Shown here piece after piece: positions 1 to 10,780 of a DNA stretch of 64,000 bases. This DNA comes from Brevipalpus yothersi (Eukaryota; Arthropoda; Arachnida; Trombidiformes; Tenuipalpidae). Within the stretch, counting starts at the first letter, position 1; the number at the start of each line of letters is the position of its first letter. The stretch is taken from NCBI GenBank assembly GCA_003956705.1, contig QZCP01000434.1:252484-316483 (forward strand). Direction: 5' to 3'. The translations under genes and the position numbers were made by a program. The notes below the pieces were generated by a model. That model worked only from the letters and a program-made list of their open reading frames with translations. It ran no database searches and was not told the DNA's origin.

Positions 1-52
1 TTGAGAGAAACTTACCTTGCACTATACATTTTTCACAATTATAAAAAAATGC

Positions 53-200
53 TCAATCAAGAGCATCGAAGCTCGTGGCATCGGATTCCTGAGAAGAATT
101 GGAATAGTCAATAGAATCGTTGGAATATTCGAAATGATCAGAGGTATTGGAAAAAATGTTGGGAAACGTTGTATCAGTCAAACAGGGTAAAAAATGGACG
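53..200 (-). CDS. Candidate last coding exon of an unidentified gene
   Basis: On the minus strand a reading frame runs 49 codons from a possible acceptor (TAG just above 200) to a TGA at 53-55. The peptide is rich in Ser, Asp, Asn and aromatic residues and ends ESDATSFDALD, which looks like a natural acidic C-terminal tail. The first base completes a codon begun in the previous exon. I could not find that exon between 200 and 4190, so the gene is unidentified. A GTAAG-like donor below position 17 would lie in the 3' UTR or be false. The call rests on peptide quality and one splice signal only. Confidence 0.4.
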
Positions 201-1446
201 CTATGATATTGAGCAATAGGATGGAATTACTTTTCCTACATATTTTGAATTCAGGACAAATAGAGCATTTAAACACCAACTTTTGATTTTTTTTTGTAAA
301 ATAATCAAAAATAATATTGTCGTTTATTATTGCCAATCAAAACTAATGGATAGAATTCCTCCATGAAAATATCAAGTAATTCCAGAATTCTGAGACTCCG
401 ATTCAAAAACATCATGAGAATCAATCTTTCTTCAATCAGCTAGTGAATTAAGAGTAGAATATTGAAAAATCGAAATACAACTGGTAGAGTACCATCATCT
501 CATTGCAATGAAAGACTCTGTTCTTTCGATTGGAATCCTCTCTCTAATCATCAATTGACAAGGCTCGTAATTCAAGATGACAAGAAAATCAAATTCATAA
601 TTGATGGAAAAAATATCCTGGATGAATAATTTCTCTCTTCCAAGGGTCGAAAACAATATATTACCAATATATTTCCACTCTTCAACCCCATCAGTAATGA
701 ACATCTCTTAGCTATCCAGTGAAGGAAGAATAATAAAAACTTGCTTAGTCAGAGAGAGAAAGTTTTCAAAAGTTGAATTCTGACTTCTATTCTTAACCGG
801 AATCAATTTCATCCTGAGAAGCAATATCGAGTTCTCAGAAAATTAGGATAGACATTCTTGAGTATGAATGTCATGAACGAATGTATCTGATGATATTCTT
901 AGTCTTTTGATGTTGCTGGAGATGATGTCATTTTAGATTCATCATTGATTCAAAGCCTCGCAACTTTATCAACTTTTTCCGCTCATACTCATTTCAATGA
1001 TGCGAATGTGTATGTAAACGAGAGAGAAAGAGAATGAAAAGGTAAAATACATTGGTTAAAGTAATAGTTGATTGCAATCTGATCGTTTACAGAGGAGAGA
1101 GAGAGAGAGAGAACAAGATTCATGGAACTAGTCAAGGTATATTGATATAATTGTGGAAGCGCTCAATAAAGCACAATTTTTATACTTGATTTTCCTCTTA
1201 TTTTTGCCGCCAAGAGAGATCGTTTCAATTTGAAGCCTCTTTCTTTCTTTAATTGCTTATTTTAGTTAACCAAATACGACCAAAGTAATCACAAGCTATC
1301 ATATAAGCATCCACCTTCTTATACTCTTCATCCTCGTCATTTTCCTCTCTCTCTCGTGCCACTTAGCATTCTGATTGCAAAAAGGTGATTAAAACTATTC
1401 TGCTCATTCAGACCCTGATTAACGCTCACACATTTATATATTTCCG

Positions 1447-1481
<35 letters not shown>

Positions 1482-2328
1482 AATGGTGAATGAAATATCA
1501 TGCTTGAAAGTATCATCAATGAAATTCAGCTTCAATATGACCACGCGCTTTGAATAGGAAACTTCTTGGCTCACTAATACGATAAGCCATGAAAAATGAA
1601 AATGAAACATTAGCATTAACATTATAAATATGAGCATGGTGCGAAACAGAATGGCCTCACTCGATCCTCTCTCTTTCTCTCGATTAAAGTGACCTGAATT
1701 CGGGTTCCAACGTGCAGCATCTAACAGCATGTAGTAAAAGAAAGAGGCTGGAATGTTCATTGATCAACAGAAACTATTTTTTTCAGTGTCAAAACCAAAC
1801 AAAGTTTGTGTGCTGAGCATACTCATACCTGCTTGGTATTAATAAAATAAAATGCTACCTTACAGAAGTGTGTGTTGAAAAGAGAGAGAGAGAGAGAGAG
1901 AGAGAGCCTTGAGAATGTCGTCATCATTAGCATCTTAGCATCTTGAAACTTTTTTCTTTTTTCTCTCTCTTCTCATTCTCTCTCTCATCACTCCAGCTAC
2001 CAGGACCATGGTGAAGGACATGAAACAAACACAAACACCGAACCACACACACAATATCATGCATGATAGTGTGTGTGTGTATGGATTGCCTCCTGGATCG
2101 AGATAGAGAAAAGCGAATAATAATATTATCATCAATGTCATAAGATAAGCAGTATTATTATTGCCATGGGTTGGCACCATGGGATGGAGATGAAGAGAGA
2201 GAAAGAAAGGGAAAAAAGAGAGAGATGAAGAAAAAAACCAAAATTAATCATCGTACACATGGAACTTGTTTATCTGAAGGGAAGGCAATCAAGCGAACCA
2301 TTTGTTCCGGAAAAAGAACAGAGAGAAA

Positions 2329-2368
<40 letters not shown>

Positions 2369-2744
2369 CCATTCTCTAAGGATAGGCCTGAGAGAACGAT
2401 AAACATTCCCAATTCTTGGAGATGGATCAAAATTTGGTGTGAAGATTTCAACCAGAAACATCTATGACTCGCTTGCTGTGTGGATGGTCAGAGGAATATG
2501 ATGGATTATTTCGGAAACAAATCATCTTAATAAGCATGAAGTCATCGAAAGATTGTCGAAATGATACGTTTTTGACTTCGTTCGTATGGGAATTGAGTTG
2601 CAATTGACAGGATGGAGAGAGAGAGAAAACAAGTTAAAAGTTGGTCATGAATATAAATAATCATATCGTCATCATCTTGATACCATTTACGGCAAACCTT
2701 TAATACTACTGATAAAAAAGTATGACATCAGTTAAACAGCAAGA

Positions 2745-2794
<50 letters not shown>

Positions 2795-2927
2795 AAGAAA
2801 GAAAACTCCGATTGATGATGGTACTGCTCTGGGATGGAAAATAAAGCGCCTCTCATGATATATACGGAGGTTTCTGGAGAAAAAATTGCAGCTTCCGAAT
2901 GAAACACACACCTGTAAATACGCCAAC

Positions 2928-2980
<53 letters not shown>

Positions 2981-3687
2981 CATCATCGGTCTTGGTGGTG
3001 CCATTTCTTATCCAATCTTGATCACCGATTTCTGATTAAAGCATCAAATGAGTCAATCTTAACTGTTTACTCTTGATTGCCGCTTGTCATACTCATACTA
3101 GCGCTAATCCATTGACACAGTTTTCATCCATCAATCAAACTAGTGGAACAAACTCTTGTCTCATGATGATCATCCTCTCCAGCATCGATCTGCTGCCAAA
3201 GACGATTCGTCACAATTGTTGACGATGAACATGGAAGAAAGAGAGAGAGAAATTGCAACCAGAAAGAAAGAGAGAGGGAGAGAGAGAGAGAATACAAGAG
3301 TTTTCGCCCAAAAAAGCATAAATTGTAGGACTTCATGTTCTTCCAGCCCATGTCATGGGAGTCCATTTATTTCAGCTCGCACACCAGCCTAATATTCCTA
3401 TTTTTTCATTCATAATTCATTTTCGGCGGCTTTTTTTTCACTTGTTTTTCTATTCCGATTCCTTTGAAAAATACACTCACACACACACACACATATGAAA
3501 AACACTTTTTCTCTCTTCCATTCAACTTTTTCTCACCCAAGAAGATCTTCTTCCAGCTTCTTCCCTCTTTTTCTCTCTCTCTCCATCTCTTTCACTCTTC
3601 TTTATCCCCAAAACTCACTATTCATGGATCCATGAGATGTTTCCATGGCCTCATCAGATAGCAAAACATTCACTGAGCCTCTCTTCT

Positions 3688-3728
<41 letters not shown>

Positions 3729-4190
3729 TTACTCATTTGCTCTCTTTCCTCTCCCGCCTGATTCCATCCCATCCCAACCCATCTCTCCCCCTCTCTCTTC
3801 TCTCTCTCTCTTCTCTCTCCCTCAACCAGCATCTCTCTAGCTATAATAGCATCAAAGAAAGTGCAGTTTTCAGCTCTAACCAACCAACCAGTCGCCTCTC
3901 TCTCTCTCTCATCCATCCGATTCCTGTTGCCTTCCTAACGTTCTAAGTTCTGGGCTGTGGCTGTGTTTACGAGTTTCTGCATTCTTTTGCTCTCTCTCTT
4001 TCTCACACTAGCCAGCATCTGATCACTCATTCATTCACAATCAGCGAGTAGTTGAAAATTGTTTTTAACGGGTGAAGAAAATTTTTTTCCTCTCTCTCTC
4101 TCTCTCTCTTCTCAAGTTAATTGTGTACTAATACTGTGTGTATTTGTGTGATTTTCGTTTAAGCAACACGAAAAAAAGAATACCAATAAT
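201..4190. other. Gene-poor stretch with GA/CT microsatellites
   Basis: No convincing gene is visible. The stretch holds many (GA)n/(CT)n tracts (near 1449-1479, 1880-1906, 2332-2364, 2747-2792, 2932-2975 and 3690-3723). Most open frames here are Arg-Glu or Ser-Leu repeats created by these tracts. The last few hundred bases, pyrimidine-rich, should contain the promoter and 5' UTR of the + strand gene starting at 4191. Confidence 0.6.
2747..2975. repeat. Paired (CT)n microsatellites
   Basis: Two uninterrupted CT tracts of about 45 bp (2747-2792 and 2932-2975) are separated by about 140 bp of ordinary sequence. Confidence 0.95.
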
Positions 4191-4562
4191 ATGGCTGACC
4201 TTAAGGATATCATTTTCACCATTCTCAAGTGGGGCATTGTGGTTGTTGTGTCCATCGTATTGGTTCTCATGACCATACATGTCATTGAACATGCCAAAAG
4301 TTTAAATACTGAACAAGTGATCTGGATTATAGTCACCTATCTGGTCCTACTGTTCGGCTTTTTTGGTGCTTATCGGGAAGAATTTTTGTATGCCGTTATT
4401 TTCGGTATTGCCCTCATTCTCGATCTCATCTATGCCTACTCATCAAAGGCATCTGTTGGACGAGAGGATCAAAAGGGTGTTATGGTTGGTCTCACCATTG
4501 CCACATGGGTGTTTGCCTTCATGATTCGATTCGTTGGTGTCCATTCAATCCCGCTCAGATAA
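4191..4562 (+). CDS. Small four-helix membrane protein, family member 1
   Basis: The single-exon frame encodes 123 residues starting MADLKDIIF. Four hydrophobic segments are visible at about residues 8-30, 41-62, 65-86 and 97-117, with short polar loops; there is no cleavable signal peptide motif. It is clearly homologous to the minus-strand gene at 9269-9628: both begin with DLK plus I/F residues, both have an IW-x(7)-LL-x-G-x(2)-AY-x-x-EF pattern across helices 2-3, and both have a TI-TAWVFA-like helix 4. It also shares its plan with the genes at 6728, 7616 and 8373. I do not recognise the family; a membrane location follows from the helices, and the function is unknown. The ATG is preceded by A-rich sequence (accaataat), a plausible animal start context. 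Confidence 0.85.
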   Translation: MADLKDIIFTILKWGIVVVVSIVLVLMTIHVIEHAKSLNTEQVIWIIVTYLVLLFGFFGAYREEFLYAVIFGIALILDLIYAYSSKASVGREDQKGVMVGLTIATWVFAFMIRFVGVHSIPLR

Positions 4563-6645
4563 TCGATTTCATCCATTCTTTATCTCTCTCTCTCCCATAT
4601 TATACACACACCATACATACAATTCTTCTTCTTCTTCTTATGAATGTATCTCTCTTCTCAATGCCAATTACACCAATCCGGGCCAAATACCTCACCACAA
4701 GTGACTTGGATACATACTTTTATCTTCTCTCTTTCTCTTTTTTCTCATATGTTAAATGTGTGTGTATGCCATAGCCCATGTCCGCCCATGATCTTCTCTT
4801 CTCTTTTTTTCGCTTCTTCTTCCTCTTCTCAACTATCGATCTTTTCTCTCTCTCTATCTATCTATTCATATTATCATCACTATGATGATAATATTATGGC
4901 TTAATTTTTTTTCCGCTATCAGCAAAAGTCCTTTCAAAAAATGATCATGCAAAGAGAGTATACCTCTCTTTTATTCTCTCTCTCTCTCTCTTAAATCATT
5001 TTATGACTCTTATACACACTCGTTTCTTCTATCCTCCCAACATTTACATATGACACACGATATGTAATGTGAATTTTCAAAAAAACTCAAAGTAAAATTC
5101 ATTAGTATAAGTGTATTTTCCGTTTGCTAACGTTACGCATATGTGTGTGAGTGTGTATGTGAGTAAGTGTGAATGTGTGTCACTGTGAATGGCTGATATT
5201 CATAGTAATAGTAATAGTAATGGTAGTAGTTGTAGCTGTGCTAGTGATACTTCAGTTTATTGGAATCTTACCTCAAATTTTTGTTTGAGCATTTCAAAAA
5301 AGGTTCCTCACTTGCCTTAAACTATCGAATCAGTCCAACTATTTTTACCACCACCAAAGTCAGCCCACTCAACTCATCCATTCTCCATATAATGTTCTCT
5401 CGCTCTTTTCAGCCTCTTCATGATTGCTTTTTTCTTCCTTCTTCCATCTTCCACTTTCTCCTCATCCTCTGATAGTACATTGGGTGAAGACCTTCTCTCT
5501 TCTCTCTTCTCTCATCCGAAGATCCCACTTCCTATCATTAGTTTTGTCACCTTAATTTTAGTTTGAGAAGAAAAAGTTTTTTTCTTTCTCTGAGCCAAAC
5601 TTTTATAAACACACTTACACACAGACTTACACACACACACATATGCATATATATACACTTGCTTAACTACTGAGCAAAATTTATTGACTTCTTTCTCTCA
5701 ATCCAATCATTGCCATATCGGCTTTTCACTATGCCAACACACACACACACACACTACATGTATAAGTATGCCAAGCAATTATTATTATTATTACTATTTC
5801 GATGACTCTTACACAATAAAATACATACAACTAATACCACTTGAAGAATTTTTTTTTCTTCTTTCTTTTCGTTATTATTATTATTATTCATCTTTTTCTC
5901 TTATTTCACTTGTTGTGTAAGTTAGTGTGTGGTGTTTTTTGAACAAAGAGTTGAGAGAACATGAGAGAAAGGAATTTATTTTTTTTCTTCTAAATAAATT
6001 TTCTTTTTCTTTTTTGTCATCCATCCGTTTCACCATCAACACATCAATGAATATCTTTGTGATTATAATCAAGGAAATATGAGTGTACAGCATCAGTTGT
6101 ATATAAGTACATGTATACAAGTGAAATGAGAGGAATAAAAAAAGAGAAACATAATAACACAGTTATTTACCGCTTCCTCGATCTAGTTTCTTTGGTTCAT
6201 AACTTTTCCTTTTTTCATTTCTTTTTGGCCTATGTGTGTGTATGTATGTGAGATGATACATACACAATTAAAAATGATTATTATTCATAATATGCTTAAC
6301 GAAGTAGTCTGATGTGATTAACTACTTGGAACATGTATTTTTCACTGTTTTGAAGCAACATCTCTCCACACACACACACACGTACACACACATTTATGTG
6401 GTCAATAAAAGCAATGATAAGTAAATATTAAATAATAAAATGAAAATGGAAATATATTTGATTTATTTAATTCATTCACTAATAGCCATACTTCCTCTCT
6501 TGGTTCCAATTTTTTCCCCAGCATATATAACATATTGATATCGAGAGCATAAATTTTATTTTCTCTTACTACGTGCTACAATTTTATTAGCATAATCAAA
6601 CAAATTGAATGGCCCATTTAATTGTATCGAATATTCTAGACGATA
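4563..6645. other. 3' flank of the first four-helix gene, no further gene
   Basis: The stretch is pyrimidine-rich with short CT, CA and TTA repeats. AATAAA signals on the + strand at 5815-5820 and 6404-6409 could end the transcript of the gene at 4191, giving a 3' UTR of 1.2-1.9 kb; an earlier end cannot be excluded. I see no coding exon. Confidence 0.5.
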
Positions 6646-6727
6646 ATGAATTAAATAATTTAGGGAATACATCTCTTCCTTACATTATTTCTCATTCAGA
6701 ACCCAAATTATATTACTAAACAGTTGC

Positions 6728-7147
6728 TTATGCTGGATTTTCTGAACCATCTTCCTTAAGTCCACTTTGATACGTTTTGCGGCATAAATAACTATATAAA
6801 ACTAAAAATATGAGCATTACACAAAGTAACATTCCCTGTTCATGTCGTCGACGAATTTTTCTGGGAGCAAGTAATAAGTGAAGTAGCATCAAAATAAATA
6901 TCGAAGCTCTGATACCTTCATGCTCTTCGGGGTTCGTTTCGAACACAGCCACATAGGCGAAAAAAAGGATCAAATATAAAAAAACAGCAGAAACAATGTG
7001 TCCCACAGCCAAAGTAGAATCCTTTAGACTGTTCAGTAAATCGATGGTCAAATAAATTAATATATACGTATTAGTTATAAAAAGTGCTAATCGAAATATT
7101 AAGCGTAGCAATTTTTTGATAGTACCATATCGATCCTCATCAGCCAT
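6728..7147 (-). CDS. Small four-helix membrane protein, family member 2
   Basis: A single exon encodes 139 residues starting MADEDRYGTIKKLLR. Hydrophobic segments lie near residues 15-37, 46-68, 80-95 and 103-122. The helix 3-4 loop is basic (RKIRRRH) and the tail polar. It is a tandem duplicate of the gene at 7616-8035: by hand count about 30 of 139 residues differ (about 78% identical), with most differences in the second half. The repeat unit is about 888 bp and includes flanking DNA. The sequence just before the ATG (reading GAGAATCT on the minus strand) is shared by all three genes of this cluster. Function unknown. Confidence 0.85.
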   Translation of the reverse strand: MADEDRYGTIKKLLRLIFRLALFITNTYILIYLTIDLLNSLKDSTLAVGHIVSAVFLYLILFFAYVAVFETNPEEHEGIRASIFILMLLHLLLAPRKIRRRHEQGMLLCVMLIFLVLYSYLCRKTYQSGLKEDGSENPA

Positions 7148-7458
7148 AGATTCTCTTGTACGTTTTTAATGTGATGGAGATAGTGGTCGAGTGCTCAATT
7201 GATTCCTTAGAAAAGGATAAGGATGGCCCAAATGATGATAGTGATGATATTGAAATTATTTAACAATATGTGCCCAAAATATGAGAGAAAATTCTTTGAA
7301 AACAATTCGAGGTATTTGGGTCCACTTCATCAAAATTATCGATTTTTAAGCAGAGGGGAAACCACTAAAATTGTTGCTGTTAAATCAAATATTGTTGACG
7401 ATAATAAACTGAATTTAGGATATATCTTTTTTGATCCCTACTTAAGCTAGATGACTCG

Positions 7459-7534
7459 CTAATCAGTATCGAGTGTTGTTAGTGTTGCTGGGGGAGGCTT
7501 TTCTAGTTTATGTTGTCCAGCATTGGGCTTCTTG
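7459..7534 (-). pseudogene. C-terminal remnant of a duplicated four-helix gene
   Basis: These 76 bases encode an open 24-codon tail plus TAG that matches the C-terminus of the intact gene at 8373-8849 (KKPN...HKLEKP...LDTD against KKPN...HKLEKP...TDTD). There is no upstream helix-coding part: immediately above 7534 the sequence switches to the 3' flank of the gene at 7616-8035. It is therefore a truncated end left by the tandem duplication, and is not expected to be expressed as a protein. Confidence 0.75.
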
Positions 7535-7615
7535 AATTGAATAATTTAGGGAATACACCTCTTCCTTGCTCTATTAATCCCATTTTAAATCCAAATCATA
7601 TCACTAAACAGTTGC

Positions 7616-8035
7616 TTATGCTGGATTTTTTGAACCATCTTCCTTGAGTCCACCATGATACGTTTTATGGCATAAATAATGATATAAAGCTAAAAATATG
7701 AGCATTACATTACATAATGATCCTTGTTGATGTCGTTGACGAATTTCTCTGGGAGCAAGTAATATGTGAAGTATCATTGAAATAAATAACGAAGTTTTGA
7801 TACCTTCATGCTGTCTGGGGTCCGTTTCGAACACAACCACATAGGTAAGAAAAAGGATGGAATATAAAAAAACAGCAGAAACAATGTGTCCCACAGCCAA
7901 AGTAGAATCCTTTAAACTGTGCAGTAAATCGATGGTCAAATAAATTAATATATACGTATTAGTTACAAAAATTCCTAGTCGAAATATACAGCGTAGCAAT
8001 TTTTTAATAGTACCATATCGATCCTCATCGGCCAT
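7616..8035 (-). CDS. Small four-helix membrane protein, family member 3
   Basis: This 139-residue, single-exon protein is the duplicate of the gene at 6728-7147. The first 65 residues are nearly unchanged, including the TNTYILIYLTIDLL helix and the DSTLAVGHIVSAVFLY segment. Helix 3, the basic loop (REIRQRH) and helix 4 have diverged more. The frame is intact from ATG to TAA, so both copies appear functional. No known family is recognised. Confidence 0.85.
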   Translation of the reverse strand: MADEDRYGTIKKLLRCIFRLGIFVTNTYILIYLTIDLLHSLKDSTLAVGHIVSAVFLYSILFLTYVVVFETDPRQHEGIKTSLFISMILHILLAPREIRQRHQQGSLCNVMLIFLALYHYLCHKTYHGGLKEDGSKNPA

Positions 8036-8372
8036 AGATTCTCTAGTACGTTTCTGAATTGATAGAGGTCAAGTAATCAAGAGGTGTTCAATTGATTCCT
8101 TGGAAAAAAGAATCAGATAAGGATTATCCATGTCATGATAATGATTCTGAAATTATTTAACAAAATGTGCCTAAAATATGAGGGAAAATTTCTCTGAAAA
8201 CAATTCAAGGAACTAGTGTCCACTTTGCTACCAAAATCATAAGTCAAAATTATCGATCTCGAAGCAGTATGGAAACAACTGAAATTGTTGCTGTTAAATC
8301 AAATATTGTTGACGATAATAAGCTGAATTTAGGATACATCTTTTTTGATCCCTACTTCAGCTAGATGACTTG

Positions 8373-8849
8373 CTAATCAGTATCAGTTGTTGTTGGTGTT
8401 GCTGCGGCAGGCTTCTCTAGTTTATGATGTCCAGCATTTTCATTAGGCTTCTTGTGTCCACCTTGATCATCATCAAATCTGTGTTGAGTTACACATACAA
8501 AAATATATACCCACGCTAATATGGTCAATACAACAATCAGTCCTCTCTGTTGATGCCTCTGTTCTTGTGGAGCGAACATAAAATATACCATCAATGAAAT
8601 TCCTAGAAGAGTCATAAAATGATACTTTTCCGGTTCCGCTTGAAATGATACGATAATGGTTAGAAAAAGAATAAAATACACAAAACCAACCCAAGCAATA
8701 TCTCGGCGGGTCAAAATCGTATCCTTCACACTGTCGAGTATATCGATGGTAAAATTAATTAATAAAACTACATCAATCACAAATAATGATCTTCGCAATA
8801 CTTCACTTATGGCTCTTCTTGTGGTGATATATTTTTCCTTATCAGTCAT
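8373..8849 (-). CDS. Small four-helix membrane protein with long polar tail, member 4
   Basis: I chose the ATG at 8849, giving 158 residues (MTDKEKYITTRRAISEVLRR...), because it aligns with the MADEDRY starts of its neighbours and is followed upstream by the same conserved block; the frame stays open further upstream, but without homology. Four hydrophobic segments follow at about residues 17-38, 46-68, 76-91 and 97-117. A hydrophilic tail of about 40 residues rich in His, Lys, Pro and Thr distinguishes it from the other members. It is related to the genes at 6728 and 7616 (shared IDxLxSxKDT-like and FLYxILF-like positions). Function unknown. Confidence 0.8.
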   Translation of the reverse strand: MTDKEKYITTRRAISEVLRRSLFVIDVVLLINFTIDILDSVKDTILTRRDIAWVGFVYFILFLTIIVSFQAEPEKYHFMTLLGISLMVYFMFAPQEQRHQQRGLIVVLTILAWVYIFVCVTQHRFDDDQGGHKKPNENAGHHKLEKPAAATPTTTDTD

Positions 8850-9268
8850 AGATTCTCTCATTTTTAGAGAATTCAATTGATTATCGGAATGGAACGGAAT
8901 CAGATTATGATGACCACAGTATAAATTATTCAATATCAATGTGGCAAGAAAATATGAAATGAAAAAATTGTCCAATTTTGGGAAACAATTCAAAGTATTA
9001 ATCTTCACTTCATCAAGTAGATTGTTTCACTCGATAATCATAACTAAAATTAATTGCATGCACCACGAATTCTGATCATAAATAAATAGAAGTTTAAGTG
9101 GCTGGATCATTCAAATATTCATGATTAATCTTGATACTCATTGAGAATAGAATCCTCATAAAATCACAAAAAAATGATAATAGATGCAATCTTGGTGCAA
9201 AATGGTAATCAAATTTTGTTTCATTATCAAAAAAATATAATAAAAAATGAGAGAATAATTAATCAAAT

Positions 9269-9628
9269 CTAATCATAATCATAATCGCCTTCGGTCAATC
9301 GAACAGCAACGGCAAAGACCCATGCAGTTATGGTCAATAAGGTGAAAACTGTTTTCGATTCACCTTGTTCATCCTTGTAAAGGCTTAAAATAAGATTTGC
9401 CATCAAAGCTGCTGCAAATATGATGGAACTTCGAAATTCTGCTTGATAAGCCGCCAATAATCCATACAATAGAATAGCATAGCTAGCAATTGTCCATATT
9501 ATCATTGATAATTCCATTTCGTTTGCTATACGTAAAGTACTCAAGCTCAACATGATCGTTGCGATGCCCACCAGAATGACCAAAGTATATCTTATTATTT
9601 CGAAAAAAATTTCTTTCAGATCTTCCAT
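9269..9628 (-). CDS. Small four-helix membrane protein, family member 5
   Basis: A single exon encodes 119 residues (MEDLKEIFFEIIRYT...), with hydrophobic segments near residues 12-32, 42-62, 66-84 and 95-112 and an acidic end (DYDYD). Its closest relative in the window is the + strand gene at 4191, not its immediate neighbours, so the cluster contains two subtypes: the 4191/9269 type, and the 6728/7616/8373 type. Function unknown; the membrane location is inferred from the helices. Confidence 0.85.
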   Translation of the reverse strand: MEDLKEIFFEIIRYTLVILVGIATIMLSLSTLRIANEMELSMIIWTIASYAILLYGLLAAYQAEFRSSIIFAAALMANLILSLYKDEQGESKTVFTLLTITAWVFAVAVRLTEGDYDYD

Positions 9629-10780
9629 TGCAAAAGTGAGCCCTAAGTGATATAAGGAAGAGAGAAAAATTGGGAAAGTAAAAATAAGTAAAGAAGATTA
9701 CTCAAAATGTTTGATTTATTCAACAGTTCTTGATAGAATTAGGTCAAAAAAAAACTCAGTAGCATAAGTTTCCCTCCTCAAGATAAGAATATCATTTATT
9801 TGATCACAAAAAAAATCATGGATTTACTGTGCAATTTTGGGTTAGAAACGCTTTTATGAACCTCAAGAGGAGAGGCGTCATCTGGAGTTTCGGAATATCA
9901 TCATGAAAAGTTGAGGAGAAAATATTCACCTTGTGAGAATACTGGGAAAAGGAATATGGTTTTGCTGAAATTGATGTTTCGGATTAATCTCGATAATATT
10001 AGGGGAAAGTTCAATGGCATGAAGTGTATGTGGGAGTTATCAGAGGAAATTTTTTCTTAACACATGTAACGATTTTCATATTCTATGAACAGAGATAAGA
10101 ATACTGTTTTCCATATTCGATTGTAATGATTATCATTGAGGTATTCGAAAAATTTCGATGGATTGCAATGAAAATCTTGTAGAAATGATAATGATAAATG
10201 ATCGGAGAAGAAGGGGGCTAAAAATATCAATAGAGTGTAAAATTCGAAGAATGTAGATCATTTTAATGTCCAGTCCAAATTGACTGAAATCGTCTGTATG
10301 GACCAGTTATACATTTGGCATGTCACAATATCATGTGTAGATGTTTGGGACAATTTTTTTGGACGTCAATTAAATATCTTTTCCGATCGAGATTGATTTT
10401 GGTTGAACAAGAAAAAGAATCAGAGATAAAGAGAGAAAGAGAGAGAAAACAAAAATTTGGTCGGCTGTTATCATTTTGAATGACATTGAAATTTTTGGAT
10501 AAGAAGAGAATAAAGAAGAATATCTTCTCCATCCTCTTCTCTTCACATGAGACAAATATTTATGGTAATAATAATAATAATAATAGTATAATTTAAAAGC
10601 GAGATGGATGAGGTGGGCAATATGAGGAAGGTGAATAGTATAAATTAAAGTTGAACGATGGGTGCGGAAGTGGAAATACTTATTGAGAGAGAAAGAGAGA
10701 GAATAATTATGAGACATGTACATATTACAGTATTTTTCTCTCAATTCTCATGAATATGTGGCTAATTTTTTTCTTCTTGT
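9629..10780. other. Intergenic, nothing recognised
   Basis: AT-rich sequence with an ATT repeat at about 10567-10586 and short GA tracts; no exon with both splice signals and a convincing peptide was found. Confidence 0.5.

Larger units (their letters stand above)
6646..8457. repeat. Tandem duplication, two units of about 0.9 kb
   Basis: Unit 1 (about 6646-7534) and unit 2 (about 7535-8457) align along their length. Both start with an AAT-rich block ending aataatttaggg, contain a 139-codon gene, then share a spacer with long identical runs (for example at 7373-7445 and 8284-8365), and end inside the tail-coding part of the third gene. The break near 7534 joins tail-coding sequence to the 3' flank of the next gene. 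Confidence 0.85.

Noticed and set aside
495..704. 69-codon minus-strand frame upstream of the terminal exon at 53-200
   Set aside because: Splice options do not keep an open frame that joins to the terminal exon, and the peptide looks random.
7223..7450. 75-codon + strand frame in the spacer of duplication unit 1
   Set aside because: The matching spacer of unit 2 (8130-8365) carries indels that break the frame, so it is not maintained.
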